Of a DNA stretch of 64,000 nt, positions 19,601 through 27,183 are shown in pieces (the first letter of the stretch is position 1; every line of letters begins with the position of its first letter). The notes under the pieces are model-generated. The model made no database searches. It was not told the origin of the DNA and saw only the letters and a list, made by a program, of their open reading frames with translations. A program made the position numbers and the translations under genes. The stretch is from Pseudomonas zanjanensis (GTDB lineage: Bacteria; Pseudomonadota; Gammaproteobacteria; Pseudomonadales; Pseudomonadaceae), in NCBI RefSeq assembly GCF_014268745.2, contig NZ_JABWRB020000001.1:1364001-1428000 (forward strand), read 5' to 3'.

Positions 19601-20455
19601 ATCCGCTTGTTCGACGCCGCCGTGCAGGCCGTCGCCGCCCTTGATGAGCCGGACGACATGAACCCCTTGGCGGCCAAGGTGCGCAGCGAGCGCGAAGCCT
19701 TGCAGGCGTCGGGTCTTGAGCCGGAAGCCGCGGCGCGCCAGGCCGGCTGGCGGATTTTCGGGGCCAAGCCCGGTGCCTATGGCGCGGGCGTGCAGGGTGC
19801 GATTGACGGTCGGTTGTGGCAGAGCCGCGAGGACCTGGCCGAGGTGTACCTGAACTGGGGCGGCTACGCCTACGGTGCCAGCGATGAAGGCACCGCCGCC
19901 CGGGAGCAGTTCTCCCGGCGCTTGAGCCAGGTGCAGGCGGTGTTGCAGAACCAGGACAACCGCGAGCACGACCTGCTCGACTCCAATGATTACTACCAAT
20001 TCCAAGGCGGCATGCTGGCGGCGGTCGAGACCCTCAGTGGCGATGCGGCGGCCAGTTACCATGGCGATCACAGCCAGCCGGACTTGCCCAGGATTCGTAC
20101 CCTGAAGGAGGAACTCAACCGGGTCATCCGTTCCCGCGCGGCCAATCCGAAGTGGATCGACGGCGTGAAGCGGCACGGCTACAAAGGCGCTTTCGAACTG
20201 GCGGCGACGGTGGACAACCTGTTTGCCTTCGATGCCACAACGCAGTTGATCGATGACCATCAGTACGCCTTGCTGGCCGATGCCTACCTGCTCGACCCGG
20301 ACACCCGGGAGTTCGTTCGCCAGCACAACCCCGACGCCCTGCGGGACATGACCGAGCGCATGCTCGAAGCGCAGCAGCGAGGGATGTGGCAGGATCCAGG
20401 CGAGTATCGCGAGGCGTTGGAAAATTTGTTGTTGGACATTGAAGAAGATGGCTGA
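16682..20455 (+). CDS. cobN: Aerobic cobaltochelatase subunit CobN
   Basis: The large catalytic subunit that inserts Co(II) into hydrogenobyrinic acid a,c-diamide, driven by an AAA+ ATPase partner. The 1257-residue length is typical of CobN. Family segments are clear, including HVGKHGNLEWLPGKGVGLS near residue 550, LPTGRNFFSVDVRNLP near 860 and the C-terminal TLKEELNRVIRSRAANPKW. Its ATG follows the cobW stop by three bases without a strong ribosome site, suggesting coupling. The partner here is the ChlI/ChlD-type pair downstream rather than CobS/CobT. Confidence 0.97.
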   Translation: MHLLRTQPGGFVSDDNIADLGQTPAELVILCSGDSSLALLAEAARQLPDDYPQFRLANPMQVQNHASVDLYFEDVLQHAKVILLSLHGGIGYWRYGIERLMELAGRGVKLILVPGDDRPDPELSDLSNVAVEDRDRLWQFLRQGGLGNALDLFHNLGSQWFGRDYPWGEPQALPRTAIYHPLKTSASLGDWQADWQVGQPVAAVLFYRSHLQAANTAFIDVFCQRLQAAGLNPLPIAVASLKEPACLALVENWLDEVEAGVILNTTGFAQSSPEAPHLRPFRRNIPVIQAICAQDNEPGWRANEQGLGPRDLAMHIALPELDGRIISRPISFKDLAWRSERSQSDVVCYRAAPERMDFVAALAQRWTTLARLPIGQKRVALILANYPTRDGRIGNGVGLDTPAAALNILRALQAEGYPLPAELPASGTALIQQLLGGVSNDLDSLDLRPCHQSLALDAYQSLFDALPEANRQAVLARWGSPEQDPMFRDGRLMVAGLRLGLTFVGIQPARGYQVDPSAVYHDPDLVPPHGYLAFYFWLRHAYGVHAVIHVGKHGNLEWLPGKGVGLSENCWPDVLLGPLPNIYPFIVNDPGEGAQAKRRTQAVIIDHLMPPLTRAETYGPLRNLELLADEYYEAQLLDPRRARELQRDILNLVRETHIDRELQLDAALDSDADAAIWLPRLDTYLCDLKESQIRDGLHVFGESPSGRLRIDTLLALLRIPRGDGKGAQSSLLRALAKAFGLGFDPLDCALAEPWTGERPDALRQVSTEPWRTAGDTRERLELFAAQLIERALDGVVEPLEGVGWETVFDIIENLRSIVAPRLDACGPAEMRGLLDALGGRFVPAGPSGAPSRGRLDVLPTGRNFFSVDVRNLPTTTAWRIGFQSANLILERHLQDHGDHLRQLGLSVWGTATMRTGGDDIAQAMALMGVRPVWATGSQRVDDFEILPLSLLDRPRVDVTLRVSGFFRDAFANLIRLFDAAVQAVAALDEPDDMNPLAAKVRSEREALQASGLEPEAAARQAGWRIFGAKPGAYGAGVQGAIDGRLWQSREDLAEVYLNWGGYAYGASDEGTAAREQFSRRLSQVQAVLQNQDNREHDLLDSNDYYQFQGGMLAAVETLSGDAAASYHGDHSQPDLPRIRTLKEELNRVIRSRAANPKWIDGVKRHGYKGAFELAATVDNLFAFDATTQLIDDHQYALLADAYLLDPDTREFVRQHNPDALRDMTERMLEAQQRGMWQDPGEYREALENLLLDIEEDG

Positions 20456-20463
20456 AGTACCTT

Positions 20464-20595
20464 TGTGGCGAGGGAGCTTGCTCCCGCTGGGTTGCGAAGC
20501 AACCCCATAAGCCGTGACTCAATCCATCTGTCAGACCGAGGTGCCCGATTCGGGTCTGCTGCGCAGCCCAGCGGGAGCAAGCTCCCTCTCCACAG
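20464..20595. repeat. REP pair (GGCGAGGGAGC family)
   Basis: Inverted REP copies occupy nearly all of the 171-bp gap between cobN and the chelatase ATPase gene. They create a spurious in-frame N-terminal extension of that gene. Confidence 0.88.
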
Positions 20596-20626
20596 GGGAC
20601 TATCGAACACTCATGAGACATTCAAC

Positions 20627-21631
20627 ATGACCCACACCCCCCATTTCCCACTCTCCGCCGTGGTCGGCGCCGATGACCTGAAACTGGCCCTGTGCCTGGC
20701 CGCGATCGACCCGAAAATCGGCGGTGTGCTGATCGAAGGTCCGAGGGGCATGGCCAAGTCCACATTGGCCCGGGGCCTGGCGGACCTGCTGGCCAGCGGT
20801 CAGTTCGTCACCTTGCCCCTCGGTGCGACCGAAGAGCGGCTGGTGGGCACCCTGGACCTGGACGCGGCGTTGGGGGAAGGGCGCGCGCAGTTTTCTCCCG
20901 GCGTATTGGCCAAGGCCGACGGTGGCGTACTGTATGTCGATGAAGTGAACCTGCTGCCCGACCACCTGGTGGATCTGCTGCTTGATGTGGCCGCCAGCGG
21001 CACCAACCTGGTCGAGCGTGACGGCATTTCCCATCGGCACTCGGCGCGCTTTGTGCTGATCGGTACCATGAACCCGGAAGAGGGCGAGCTGCGTCCGCAG
21101 TTGCTCGACCGTTTCGGCCTGAACGTCGCCCTCGATGGTCACACCGCGCCGGCCGAGCGCGGCCAGATCATTCGGCGGCGGTTGGATTTCGACAGCGATC
21201 CGTTGACGTTCTGCACCGAGTGGGAGACGGCCCAGCAGCAGTTGCGCGAACGCTGCCAACAGGCGCGTGAGCGCTTGGCCGGGATCGCCCTCGATGATGC
21301 GGCGCTGGCGCAGATCACCGAGCGTTGTTTTGCCGCTGGGGTCGATGGCTTGCGCGCCGACCTGGTCTGGCTGCGGGCGGCCCGGGCCCATGCCGCCTGG
21401 CGCGGCGCCGCGGCGATTACCGACGAAGATATCGATGCGGTCGCCGAGTTTGCCTTGCGGCACCGGCGGCGCGGGCATTCGGCACCGGCGCCGTCCCAGA
21501 CGCCGGGGGGGGCGGGGGCGGAAAAAACCGCTGAACCCAACGAAGGCCAGGGCCAGTGGGGCGATCTGCCAGCGCGGGCATTGCCGACCGGGGCCCGGCG
21601 CGACGTGCCGAGCTGGCCAAAAAAGCCCTAG
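20627..21631 (+). CDS. ChlI-type AAA+ subunit of cobalt chelatase (0-frame product)
   Basis: A 334-residue magnesium-chelatase-like ATPase. It has Walker A GPRGMAKST (near residue 40), Walker B LYVDEVNLL, and the LLDRFGL sensor region of the ChlI/BchI family. It should power CobN. The ATG at 20627 begins MTHTPHFPLSAVVGADD as in relatives; upstream codons are REP sequence. The C-terminal tail is low complexity (Pro/Gly/Ala). The last codons before the stop are CCA AAA AAG CCC TAG, a canonical -1 slippery site followed by a long hairpin. Some ribosomes are therefore expected to continue into the VWA frame. Confidence 0.93.
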   Translation: MTHTPHFPLSAVVGADDLKLALCLAAIDPKIGGVLIEGPRGMAKSTLARGLADLLASGQFVTLPLGATEERLVGTLDLDAALGEGRAQFSPGVLAKADGGVLYVDEVNLLPDHLVDLLLDVAASGTNLVERDGISHRHSARFVLIGTMNPEEGELRPQLLDRFGLNVALDGHTAPAERGQIIRRRLDFDSDPLTFCTEWETAQQQLRERCQQARERLAGIALDDAALAQITERCFAAGVDGLRADLVWLRAARAHAAWRGAAAITDEDIDAVAEFALRHRRRGHSAPAPSQTPGGAGAEKTAEPNEGQGQWGDLPARALPTGARRDVPSWPKKP

Positions 21632-22287
21632 GCATTCGCCCCCGTTCGCCGGCGGGGGCGAATGCCAGACCCCGCGCCGGACGTCTCGACCAGGGTCGCC
21701 AGGGCCGGAGCAAAGCGGCGGCCAGCGGTGCGGTGAACTGGCCGGGGACGTTGCTCAACGGCCGACCACGCCGACATGAAGATTTGCGTTGGCACGATCG
21801 CCATCGGTCTCCCCATGAGCTGTGGCTGGTCATCGTCGATGCGTCGGCCTCGACCCGGCGTCACCGCGCCTTGAGTGACGGCAAAGGCCTGTTGGCGCAA
21901 TTGTTCGACGACGCCTACCGACAACGCGCCCGCTTGGCGCTGCTGACAGCCAGCGGCACGCAACCGAACTGGCAGGTGCAGGGGCTAAAGGCCTCGGCCG
22001 GTCTGCGCGACTGGCTCGATGGCTTGGGTGCAGGGGGCGGAACGCCGTTGCTGGCGGCGTTGAACGAGGCCGGTCGTTGGCTGGTGGCGCGGCGCAAGCG
22101 CTACCCGGCGGAGCAGCATCGGGTGCTGGTAATGACCGACGGACGCGTCAAGGAAGGGCTTTCGCCGCCGGTCCTCGATTGCCCGTGCCTGTTGATCGAC
22201 ATCGAAAGAGGCCCGATTCGCCTGGGCCGGGCCCGGCAGTTGGCGGGGCTGTTGGGGGCTGAGTATCGGCATATTGATCAAATGTGA
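20627..22287 (+). CDS. ChlD-like ATPase-VWA fusion made by -1 frameshift (predicted)
   Basis: If ribosomes slip back one base on A-AAA-AAG at 21619-21625, translation avoids the TAG at 21629 and enters the downstream frame. The result is a product of about 553 residues: AAA+ domain, a basic Pro/Arg/Gly linker and a von Willebrand A domain. That is the architecture and size of ChlD subunits. The VWA part has the MIDAS start VDASAST (DxSxS). ChlI- and ChlD-type subunits from one locus would complete a CobN-I-D chelatase. The fusion is inferred from sequence signals, not observed. Confidence 0.7.
21556..22287 (+). CDS. VWA-domain chelatase subunit frame (ChlD C-terminal half)
   Basis: Open frame in the -1 phase relative to the ATPase gene, overlapping it by 76 bases and giving 243 residues from GTG 21556. 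It contains a basic linker (residues 1-80) and a VWA domain with DxSxS at VDASAS near residue 96 and a later MTDGR loop. Annotation pipelines would call it a separate VWA protein. The GTG has only a weak upstream GAAGG. I think it is mainly translated by frameshifting from the ATPase gene, but independent initiation cannot be excluded. Confidence 0.7.
   Translation: MGRSASAGIADRGPARRAELAKKALGIRPRSPAGANARPRAGRLDQGRQGRSKAAASGAVNWPGTLLNGRPRRHEDLRWHDRHRSPHELWLVIVDASASTRRHRALSDGKGLLAQLFDDAYRQRARLALLTASGTQPNWQVQGLKASAGLRDWLDGLGAGGGTPLLAALNEAGRWLVARRKRYPAEQHRVLVMTDGRVKEGLSPPVLDCPCLLIDIERGPIRLGRARQLAGLLGAEYRHIDQM
21619..21666 (+). promoter_or_regulatory. Programmed -1 ribosomal frameshift signal
   Basis: The slippery heptamer A-AAA-AAG (21619-21625) is in register with the ATPase frame. 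A 5-nt spacer precedes a perfect 14-bp stem (21631-21644 with 21653-21666, 8-nt loop). This is the dnaX-like arrangement. The 0-frame stop lies between heptamer and stem. Confidence 0.85.
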
Positions 22288-22318
22288 TGACTTGAATGTG
22301 AGGAGTCTGGTCGGACGC

Positions 22319-22412
22319 TTTCGCGAGCAAGCCCGCTCCCACATTTGATCTCTGTGAACAGATCATGCGTGAACGCCGCAGAACCCATGTGGGAGCGGGC
22401 TTGCTCGCGAAG
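22319..22412. repeat. REP pair (GTGGGAGCGGGC family)
   Basis: Inverted REP halves separated by about 43 bp, between the chelatase operon and the PLD-like gene. Confidence 0.9.
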
Positions 22413-22490
22413 GCATCAACTCGGTCCTGGATCTACTCATAAACCCGCATCACTGCACTATGCTCAGCCAGCCCCTCACAGGAGTGAACC

Positions 22491-24137
22491 ATGCGCGTAC
22501 TCGTCACCAATCCCCAGGACGATTTTCGGGTCAAGGCCTATGCTGGCACCAACGGCGTGCTGCTCGCCATGGACCTGGCTGAACACCGGCGCCAGGGCTT
22601 GCTGGGCTTTGCCATCGAGAAGCAGCAGGGCAACAAGCCCTGGCTGTTCCTGTTCAACAGCCTGACCTTCCCCGATAAGGCCCATACCTTTCCCCAATTC
22701 CATGCCACCCCCAGCGACAAGGCGCCCCTGCAGAAATTTCGCTGGGCCGACTACGCCGTCAACCCCGGCGTGACGATCCATTACCGTGTGCACCTGGCCT
22801 ATGGCAGCCCCGAGGCACCGCAGTTGGGCGAATCCCTGGAAGTCACCGTCACCAGCGACGACGGGCAACCGACCAACCAGCGCGTGATTTTCAACCGTGC
22901 CGTGGCCGCCAGCCAGGCGTTCCAACGCAAGTTTCCCGAACTGGACGCGTTGATCGACGCCAACAAGCACCTGTCCATCGACGACTGGCCCGACGCCCCG
23001 CGTCGCTGGCTGGAAAACGGTTTGCTGGGGCGCTTGATCGGTTTCATCGACCGGGCGCTGGATGCCAGCTGGGCCTTGGACGTCGCTATCTATGAATACG
23101 AATTGCCAGTGATCGTCGACGCGGTGACTGCCGCTCACGCTCGCGGCGCCCGGGTGCGAGTGCTGTACCACGCCGAGCCGGGAGACGACACCACCGCGCG
23201 CAACGAAGCCAGTCTCGAGAGCATGCCGGCGGCCAACAAACGTGGGCGGGTCACCCACAACATTTTCCACAACAAGTTCATTGTGCTGAGCAAGGTGCAG
23301 GGCAGCGGTTCATTGCAACCCGAGGCCGTGCTGTGCGGCAGCACCAATTTCACCGCCAATGGCGTCTACCGCCAGGCCAATGTCGTGCATGTGCTGGACG
23401 ATCCTCGGATCAGCAGCAGCTATCTCAAGGTGTTCGAGCAAATCTGGGCGACACCCCAAGATGTCGATGCCACTCGCCAGTGGTTGAATCTGAACAACGC
23501 CATGGCGCCCCAAGAGGCATTGTTCGCCGGGTTCTCGCCACGCACCGGGGAGGGAGACCTGGATCGTTTCGTCGACATCATCAAGGGGGCGCGAAAGGAC
23601 CTGTTGTTCGTCACCGCCTTTGTATTGCCCGACCGCATTCTCGACGCCTTGCTCGGCGCGCCCAATGACGATGTGCTGCGCTATGGCCTGCAAAACACCC
23701 GGAGCCGCATCACCGGCTTCCATGCCGACCGCACCGCCGAGTTCGCCGCCACCGCGTTGCTCAACACCGGCCTGGAAGGCTGGCTGCGGGAAAATATGAA
23801 AGGCCAGAAGGGCAATCTGCTGGTGCACACCAAGGCCATCGTCACCGACTTCACCAGCGACACGCCGACCATCCTCAGCGGCAGCCACAACCTGAGCGCC
23901 GCGGCCAGCAGTGGCAACGACGAGAATTACCTGATCATCCAGGGCGACACCGACCTGGCCGACCGCTATGGCCTGGAACTGCTGCGTTTCTATGAGCATT
24001 ACCGCTTTCGCTACTTTGCGAAAAAACTCGCCCTCAAGCAGGTCAAGCCGCTGGCAGTGGATGACAGCTGGAGCGATGACTATTACCGCGAGGGGGATTT
24101 GCGGATGTTGTCCCGGGTGAGGTTTTGCGGGCGTTAG
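22491..24137 (+). CDS. Phospholipase D-like domain protein
   Basis: A 548-residue protein with two PLD-fold halves. The second half has a full HxKx4D motif (His446, Lys448, Asp453) followed by GSHNLS. The first half has His260 and Lys262 but Ser at position 267 where Asp is expected, followed by GSTNFT. Paired HKD motifs normally build one active site for phosphodiester transfer. No signal peptide is evident, so it may be cytoplasmic. AGGAG precedes the ATG. It stands alone between REP pairs; the substrate is unknown. Confidence 0.82.
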   Translation: MRVLVTNPQDDFRVKAYAGTNGVLLAMDLAEHRRQGLLGFAIEKQQGNKPWLFLFNSLTFPDKAHTFPQFHATPSDKAPLQKFRWADYAVNPGVTIHYRVHLAYGSPEAPQLGESLEVTVTSDDGQPTNQRVIFNRAVAASQAFQRKFPELDALIDANKHLSIDDWPDAPRRWLENGLLGRLIGFIDRALDASWALDVAIYEYELPVIVDAVTAAHARGARVRVLYHAEPGDDTTARNEASLESMPAANKRGRVTHNIFHNKFIVLSKVQGSGSLQPEAVLCGSTNFTANGVYRQANVVHVLDDPRISSSYLKVFEQIWATPQDVDATRQWLNLNNAMAPQEALFAGFSPRTGEGDLDRFVDIIKGARKDLLFVTAFVLPDRILDALLGAPNDDVLRYGLQNTRSRITGFHADRTAEFAATALLNTGLEGWLRENMKGQKGNLLVHTKAIVTDFTSDTPTILSGSHNLSAAASSGNDENYLIIQGDTDLADRYGLELLRFYEHYRFRYFAKKLALKQVKPLAVDDSWSDDYYREGDLRMLSRVRFCGR

Positions 24138-24192
24138 GTGTAGTAGTTGATCAGATGCTAGCATAGGGCCACCTATTGGCCTGGAAGCTGCC

Positions 24193-24534
24193 ATGAAACC
24201 CTGTCACGGAACGTCAACTCTACTTCGTACCAGTGTAGCGATCCTGTTGTTGGCCCTGGGGACTTCGGCCCTTGCCGCCAATCAACCGTGTTCCGGGCGC
24301 AAGGGCGGTATTGCCGGGTGTGACGGCGATACTTTCTTGTGCAACGACGGTTCCATCAGCGCTTCGAAGAAGTCCTGTTCCGCGGTGCTGGGGCTTCGCA
24401 ACGACGCCCGGCCGCAATCGCTGCTCAAATCATCCGATGGCTGCCAGTGCGGCAGTGGCAATTACTGCGTCGGGCCCCGGGGCGGGGTCTATTGCCTCAC
24501 GCCTGGCGGCAGCAAGAGTTACAAGCGCAAATAG
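24193..24534 (+). CDS. Small secreted Cys-rich protein, YdcA-like
   Basis: A 113-residue protein with a signal peptide (residues 1-29, ending ALAA). The mature part has eight Cys in spaced pairs, suggesting disulfide bonds in the periplasm. The segment PCSGRKGGIAGC...CNDGSISASKKSC resembles the short E. coli YdcA protein, recalled from memory, extended by a second Cys-rich part. Function is not known. It follows the PLD-like gene by 55 bp on the same strand. Confidence 0.7.
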   Translation: MKPCHGTSTLLRTSVAILLLALGTSALAANQPCSGRKGGIAGCDGDTFLCNDGSISASKKSCSAVLGLRNDARPQSLLKSSDGCQCGSGNYCVGPRGGVYCLTPGGSKSYKRK

Positions 24535-24570
24535 CGCGCCCTCTCACGCCTAAAAACACCGCTGATTCAT

Positions 24571-24660
24571 TGTGGGAGCGGGCTTGCTCGCGAAGAGGCC
24601 GGCACATTCAAATTCTTGGTTGCCTGGCACGCCGCTTTCGCGAGCAAGCCCGCTCCCACA
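24571..24660. repeat. REP pair (GTGGGAGCGGGC family)
   Basis: Inverted REP copies downstream of the Cys-rich gene, at the left side of a 411-bp non-coding stretch. Confidence 0.9.
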
Positions 24661-24709
24661 TGTACCTATTCGCAATTCCACTTCTGCGTTGCGCTCGCCG
24701 TTTCGTTTC

Positions 24710-24767
24710 GGTGCAGTTGCACCGGGTTGGGTCCTTGCTACCCGCCAGCCGTGGTCAACGGTAGCAA
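24710..24767. other. Two hairpins in the gap before the ABC transporter
   Basis: GGTGCA-GT-TGCACC (24710-24723) and TTGCTACC / GGTAGCAA (24735-24742 with 24760-24767) lie close together in non-coding sequence. They are unlike the REP families and have no U-tract. The rest of the gap up to 24945 shows only a pyrimidine-rich stretch and presumably the transporter promoter. Confidence 0.35.
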
Positions 24768-24945
24768 TGGCGGTGCGACCTGCAGGACGCCGTCAATCGT
24801 CTTGTTTTCCATCTCCCTGATTTCCCTCAATTTCTATTTTTCTCTCCCAGGGCCCTCAAGCCTGTGGCACACTTTCTGCTGTCTATTCCGTTGTTACATA
24901 CCATGTTCCGGTATAGCGGAATAAACTCACTCTGGAGTGCTTGCC

Positions 24946-25794
24946 ATGCAACGCCGACCTTCCTTGTTCAAAGCGTGTGTTTTTCTCTTCGTGGCCACGA
25001 CGGCTGCCATGGGGGTCGCTCAGGCGGCCGACAGCAAGCTGGACAGCGTGCTGCAGCGGGGGAAATTGATCGTGGGCACGGGCAGTACCAATGCGCCGTG
25101 GCACTTCCAGGGAGCGGATGGCAAGTTGCAGGGCTTCGATATCGACATCGCGCGGATGGTCGCCAAGGGCCTGTTCAATGACCCGGAGAAAGTCGAGTTC
25201 GTGGTGCAGTCGTCCGATGCGCGGATTCCCAACCTGCTGACCGACAAGGTCGACATGAGCTGCCAGTTCATCACCGTTACCGCCAGTCGCGCCCAGCAAG
25301 TGGCATTCACCCTGCCGTACTACCGCGAAGGCGTGGGCCTGCTGCTGCCGGCCAACAGCAAGTACAAGGAAATCGAAGACCTCAACGCGGCGGATGACGA
25401 CGTTACCGTGGCGGTGCTGCAGAACGTCTACGCCGAAGAACTGGTGCACCAGGCGTTGCCCAAGGCCAAGGTCGACCAGTACGACAGCGTCGACCTGATG
25501 TACCAGGCGGTGAACTCCGGCCGTGCCGATGCCGCCGCCACCGACCAGTCCTCGGTCAAATACCTGATGGTGCAGAACCCTGGGCGCTACCGCAGCCCGG
25601 CCTACGCCTGGAGCCCACAAACCTACGCCTGCGCGGTCAAGCGCGGCGACCAGGACTGGCTGAACTTCGTCAACACCACCTTGCATGAGGCCATGACCGG
25701 TGTGGAATTCCCCACCTACGCGGCGTCGTTCAAGCAGTGGTTCGGCGTCGAGCTGCCGTCGCCGGCGATCGGTTTCCCCGTTGAATTCAAATGA
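24946..25794 (+). CDS. Amino acid ABC transporter substrate-binding protein
   Basis: A 282-residue family 3 periplasmic binding protein. It has a signal peptide (about residues 1-28, ending AQAA), then KLDSVLQRGKLIVGTG and LQGFDIDIARMVAKGL, the usual polar amino acid binding signature. The ATG at 24946 is 8 nt after CTGGAG; a GTG nine bases earlier overlaps that site. It is the first gene of an SBP-permease-permease-ATPase-RidA operon. The ligand cannot be read from sequence, but the neighbouring PLP enzyme suggests an unusual or D-amino acid. Confidence 0.92.
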   Translation: MQRRPSLFKACVFLFVATTAAMGVAQAADSKLDSVLQRGKLIVGTGSTNAPWHFQGADGKLQGFDIDIARMVAKGLFNDPEKVEFVVQSSDARIPNLLTDKVDMSCQFITVTASRAQQVAFTLPYYREGVGLLLPANSKYKEIEDLNAADDDVTVAVLQNVYAEELVHQALPKAKVDQYDSVDLMYQAVNSGRADAAATDQSSVKYLMVQNPGRYRSPAYAWSPQTYACAVKRGDQDWLNFVNTTLHEAMTGVEFPTYAASFKQWFGVELPSPAIGFPVEFK

Positions 25795-25848
25795 CCCTGT
25801 GAGCCCGGGGCGCCCTTTGTGGGCGCACCGTCGAAGGTACTGCCGACC

Positions 25849-26511
25849 ATGAATTATCAGTTGAACTTTGCCGCCGTCTGGCGCGATTTCGACACCTTGC
25901 TGGCGGGGCTCGGCCTGGGGCTTTCCCTGGCGCTGGTGTCGATCGCCATCGGTTGCGTGATCGGCCTGGCGATGGCGTTCGCGCTGCTCAGCAAGCATCG
26001 CGTGTTGCGGGTGCTGGCGTCGGTGTATGTCACGGTGATCCGCAATACGCCGATCCTGGTGCTGATCCTGTTGATCTACTTCGCCCTGCCAAGCCTGGGC
26101 ATTCGCCTGGACAAGCTGCCGTCGTTCGTCATCACGCTCTCGCTGTACGCCGGGGCCTACCTGACCGAAGTGTTTCGCGGCGGGCTGTTGAGCATTCACA
26201 AGGGACAGCGTGAAGCGGGATTGGCCATCGGCCTGGGCGAGTGGCAGGTGAAGGCCTACGTCACCGTGCCGGTGATGCTGCGCAACGTATTGCCGGCCTT
26301 GTCGAACAACTTCATCTCGCTGTTCAAGGACACCTCCCTGGCGGCGGCGATTGCCGTGCCGGAGCTGACTTACTACGCCCGCAAGATCAACGTGGAGAGC
26401 TACCGGGTGATCGAAACCTGGCTGGTGACCACGGCCCTGTATGTCGCGGCCTGTTACCTCATTGCCATGCTGCTGCGGTATTTCGAGCAGCGCCTGGCGA
26501 TCCGCCGTTAG
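25849..26511 (+). CDS. Amino acid ABC transporter permease 1
   Basis: A 220-residue inner-membrane permease of the HisM/HisQ type with five helices. The coupling-loop EAA motif lies near residues 120-140 (REAGLAIGLGEWQVKAYVTV). The start MNYQLNFAAVW at 25849 fits the family; codons upstream to 25819 lie in the SBP-permease spacer. It pairs with the next gene to form the channel. Confidence 0.93.
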   Translation: MNYQLNFAAVWRDFDTLLAGLGLGLSLALVSIAIGCVIGLAMAFALLSKHRVLRVLASVYVTVIRNTPILVLILLIYFALPSLGIRLDKLPSFVITLSLYAGAYLTEVFRGGLLSIHKGQREAGLAIGLGEWQVKAYVTVPVMLRNVLPALSNNFISLFKDTSLAAAIAVPELTYYARKINVESYRVIETWLVTTALYVAACYLIAMLLRYFEQRLAIRR

Positions 26512-26520
26512 GAGTCTGCC

Positions 26521-27183
26521 ATGTACGAATCCCCCAGTTGGTTGCATGAGTTGTGGGTCGCCCGGGACACCCTGTGGGCCGGTTTCCTGACCAGCGTGCA
26601 GTGTTCGCTGTTGGCGATTGTGTTGGGCACCTTGATCGGTGTCGTCGTCGGGTTGGCGTTGACGTATGGCCGTGTCTGGATGCGTGCGCCGTTTCGTTTC
26701 TACGTCGACCTGATTCGCGGCACGCCGGTGTTCGTCCTGGTGCTGGCCTGCTTCTACATGGCCCCGGCCCTGGGCTGGCAGATCGGCGCGTTCCAGGCCG
26801 GCGTGCTGGGCTTGACGCTGTTCTGCGGCTCCCACGTGGCCGAGATCGTGCGCGGCGCCTTGCAGGCATTGCCCCGTGGGCAGATGGAAGCGAGCCAGGC
26901 CATCGGCCTGACGTTCTACCAGGCGCTGGGTTACGTGCTGTTGCCCCAGGCGTTGCGGCAGATCTTGCCGACCTGGGTCAATTCCTCCACGGAGATCGTC
27001 AAGGCCTCGACCTTGCTGTCGGTGATCGGCGTCGCCGAATTGCTGCTCAGCACCCAGCAGATCATCGCCCGGACCTTCATGACGTTGGAATTTTACCTGT
27101 TCGCCGGGTTTCTCTTTTTCATCATCAATTACGCCATTGAATTGCTCGGGCGGCACATTGAAAAGCGGGTGGCCTTGCCATGA
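26521..27183 (+). CDS. Amino acid ABC transporter permease 2
   Basis: A second 220-residue permease of the same family, nine bases after the first and preceded by TTAGGAG. It carries the [12 protein letters not shown] periplasmic loop ([12 protein letters not shown]) and an EAA loop ([18 protein letters not shown]). Its TGA overlaps the ATG of the ATPase gene. Confidence 0.93.
   Translation: MYESPSWLHELWVARDTLWAGFLTSVQCSLLAIVLGTLIGVVVGLALTYGRVWMRAPFRFYVDLIRGTPVFVLVLACFYMAPALGWQIGAFQAGVLGLTLFCGSHVAEIVRGALQALPRGQMEASQAIGLTFYQALGYVLLPQALRQILPTWVNSSTEIVKASTLLSVIGVAELLLSTQQIIARTFMTLEFYLFAGFLFFIINYAIELLGRHIEKRVALP

Noticed and set aside
17225..20326. A 1033-codon open frame on the minus strand
   Set aside because: Antisense shadow of cobN with Arg/Gln/His-rich composition and no known motif.
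20465..20626. Longer N-terminus for the chelatase ATPase, and similar extensions for the IclR regulator (28442) and yejA (49325)
   Set aside because: The added codons are REP sequence; in each case the downstream ATG has the family N-terminus, and the IclR ATG also has a ribosome site.
21556..21631. Sequencing error as the explanation for the broken ATPase-VWA fusion
   Set aside because: The slippery heptamer, exact -1 phase, spacer and perfect stem together are too specific for chance, and the ATPase frame ends at a sensible ChlI length.
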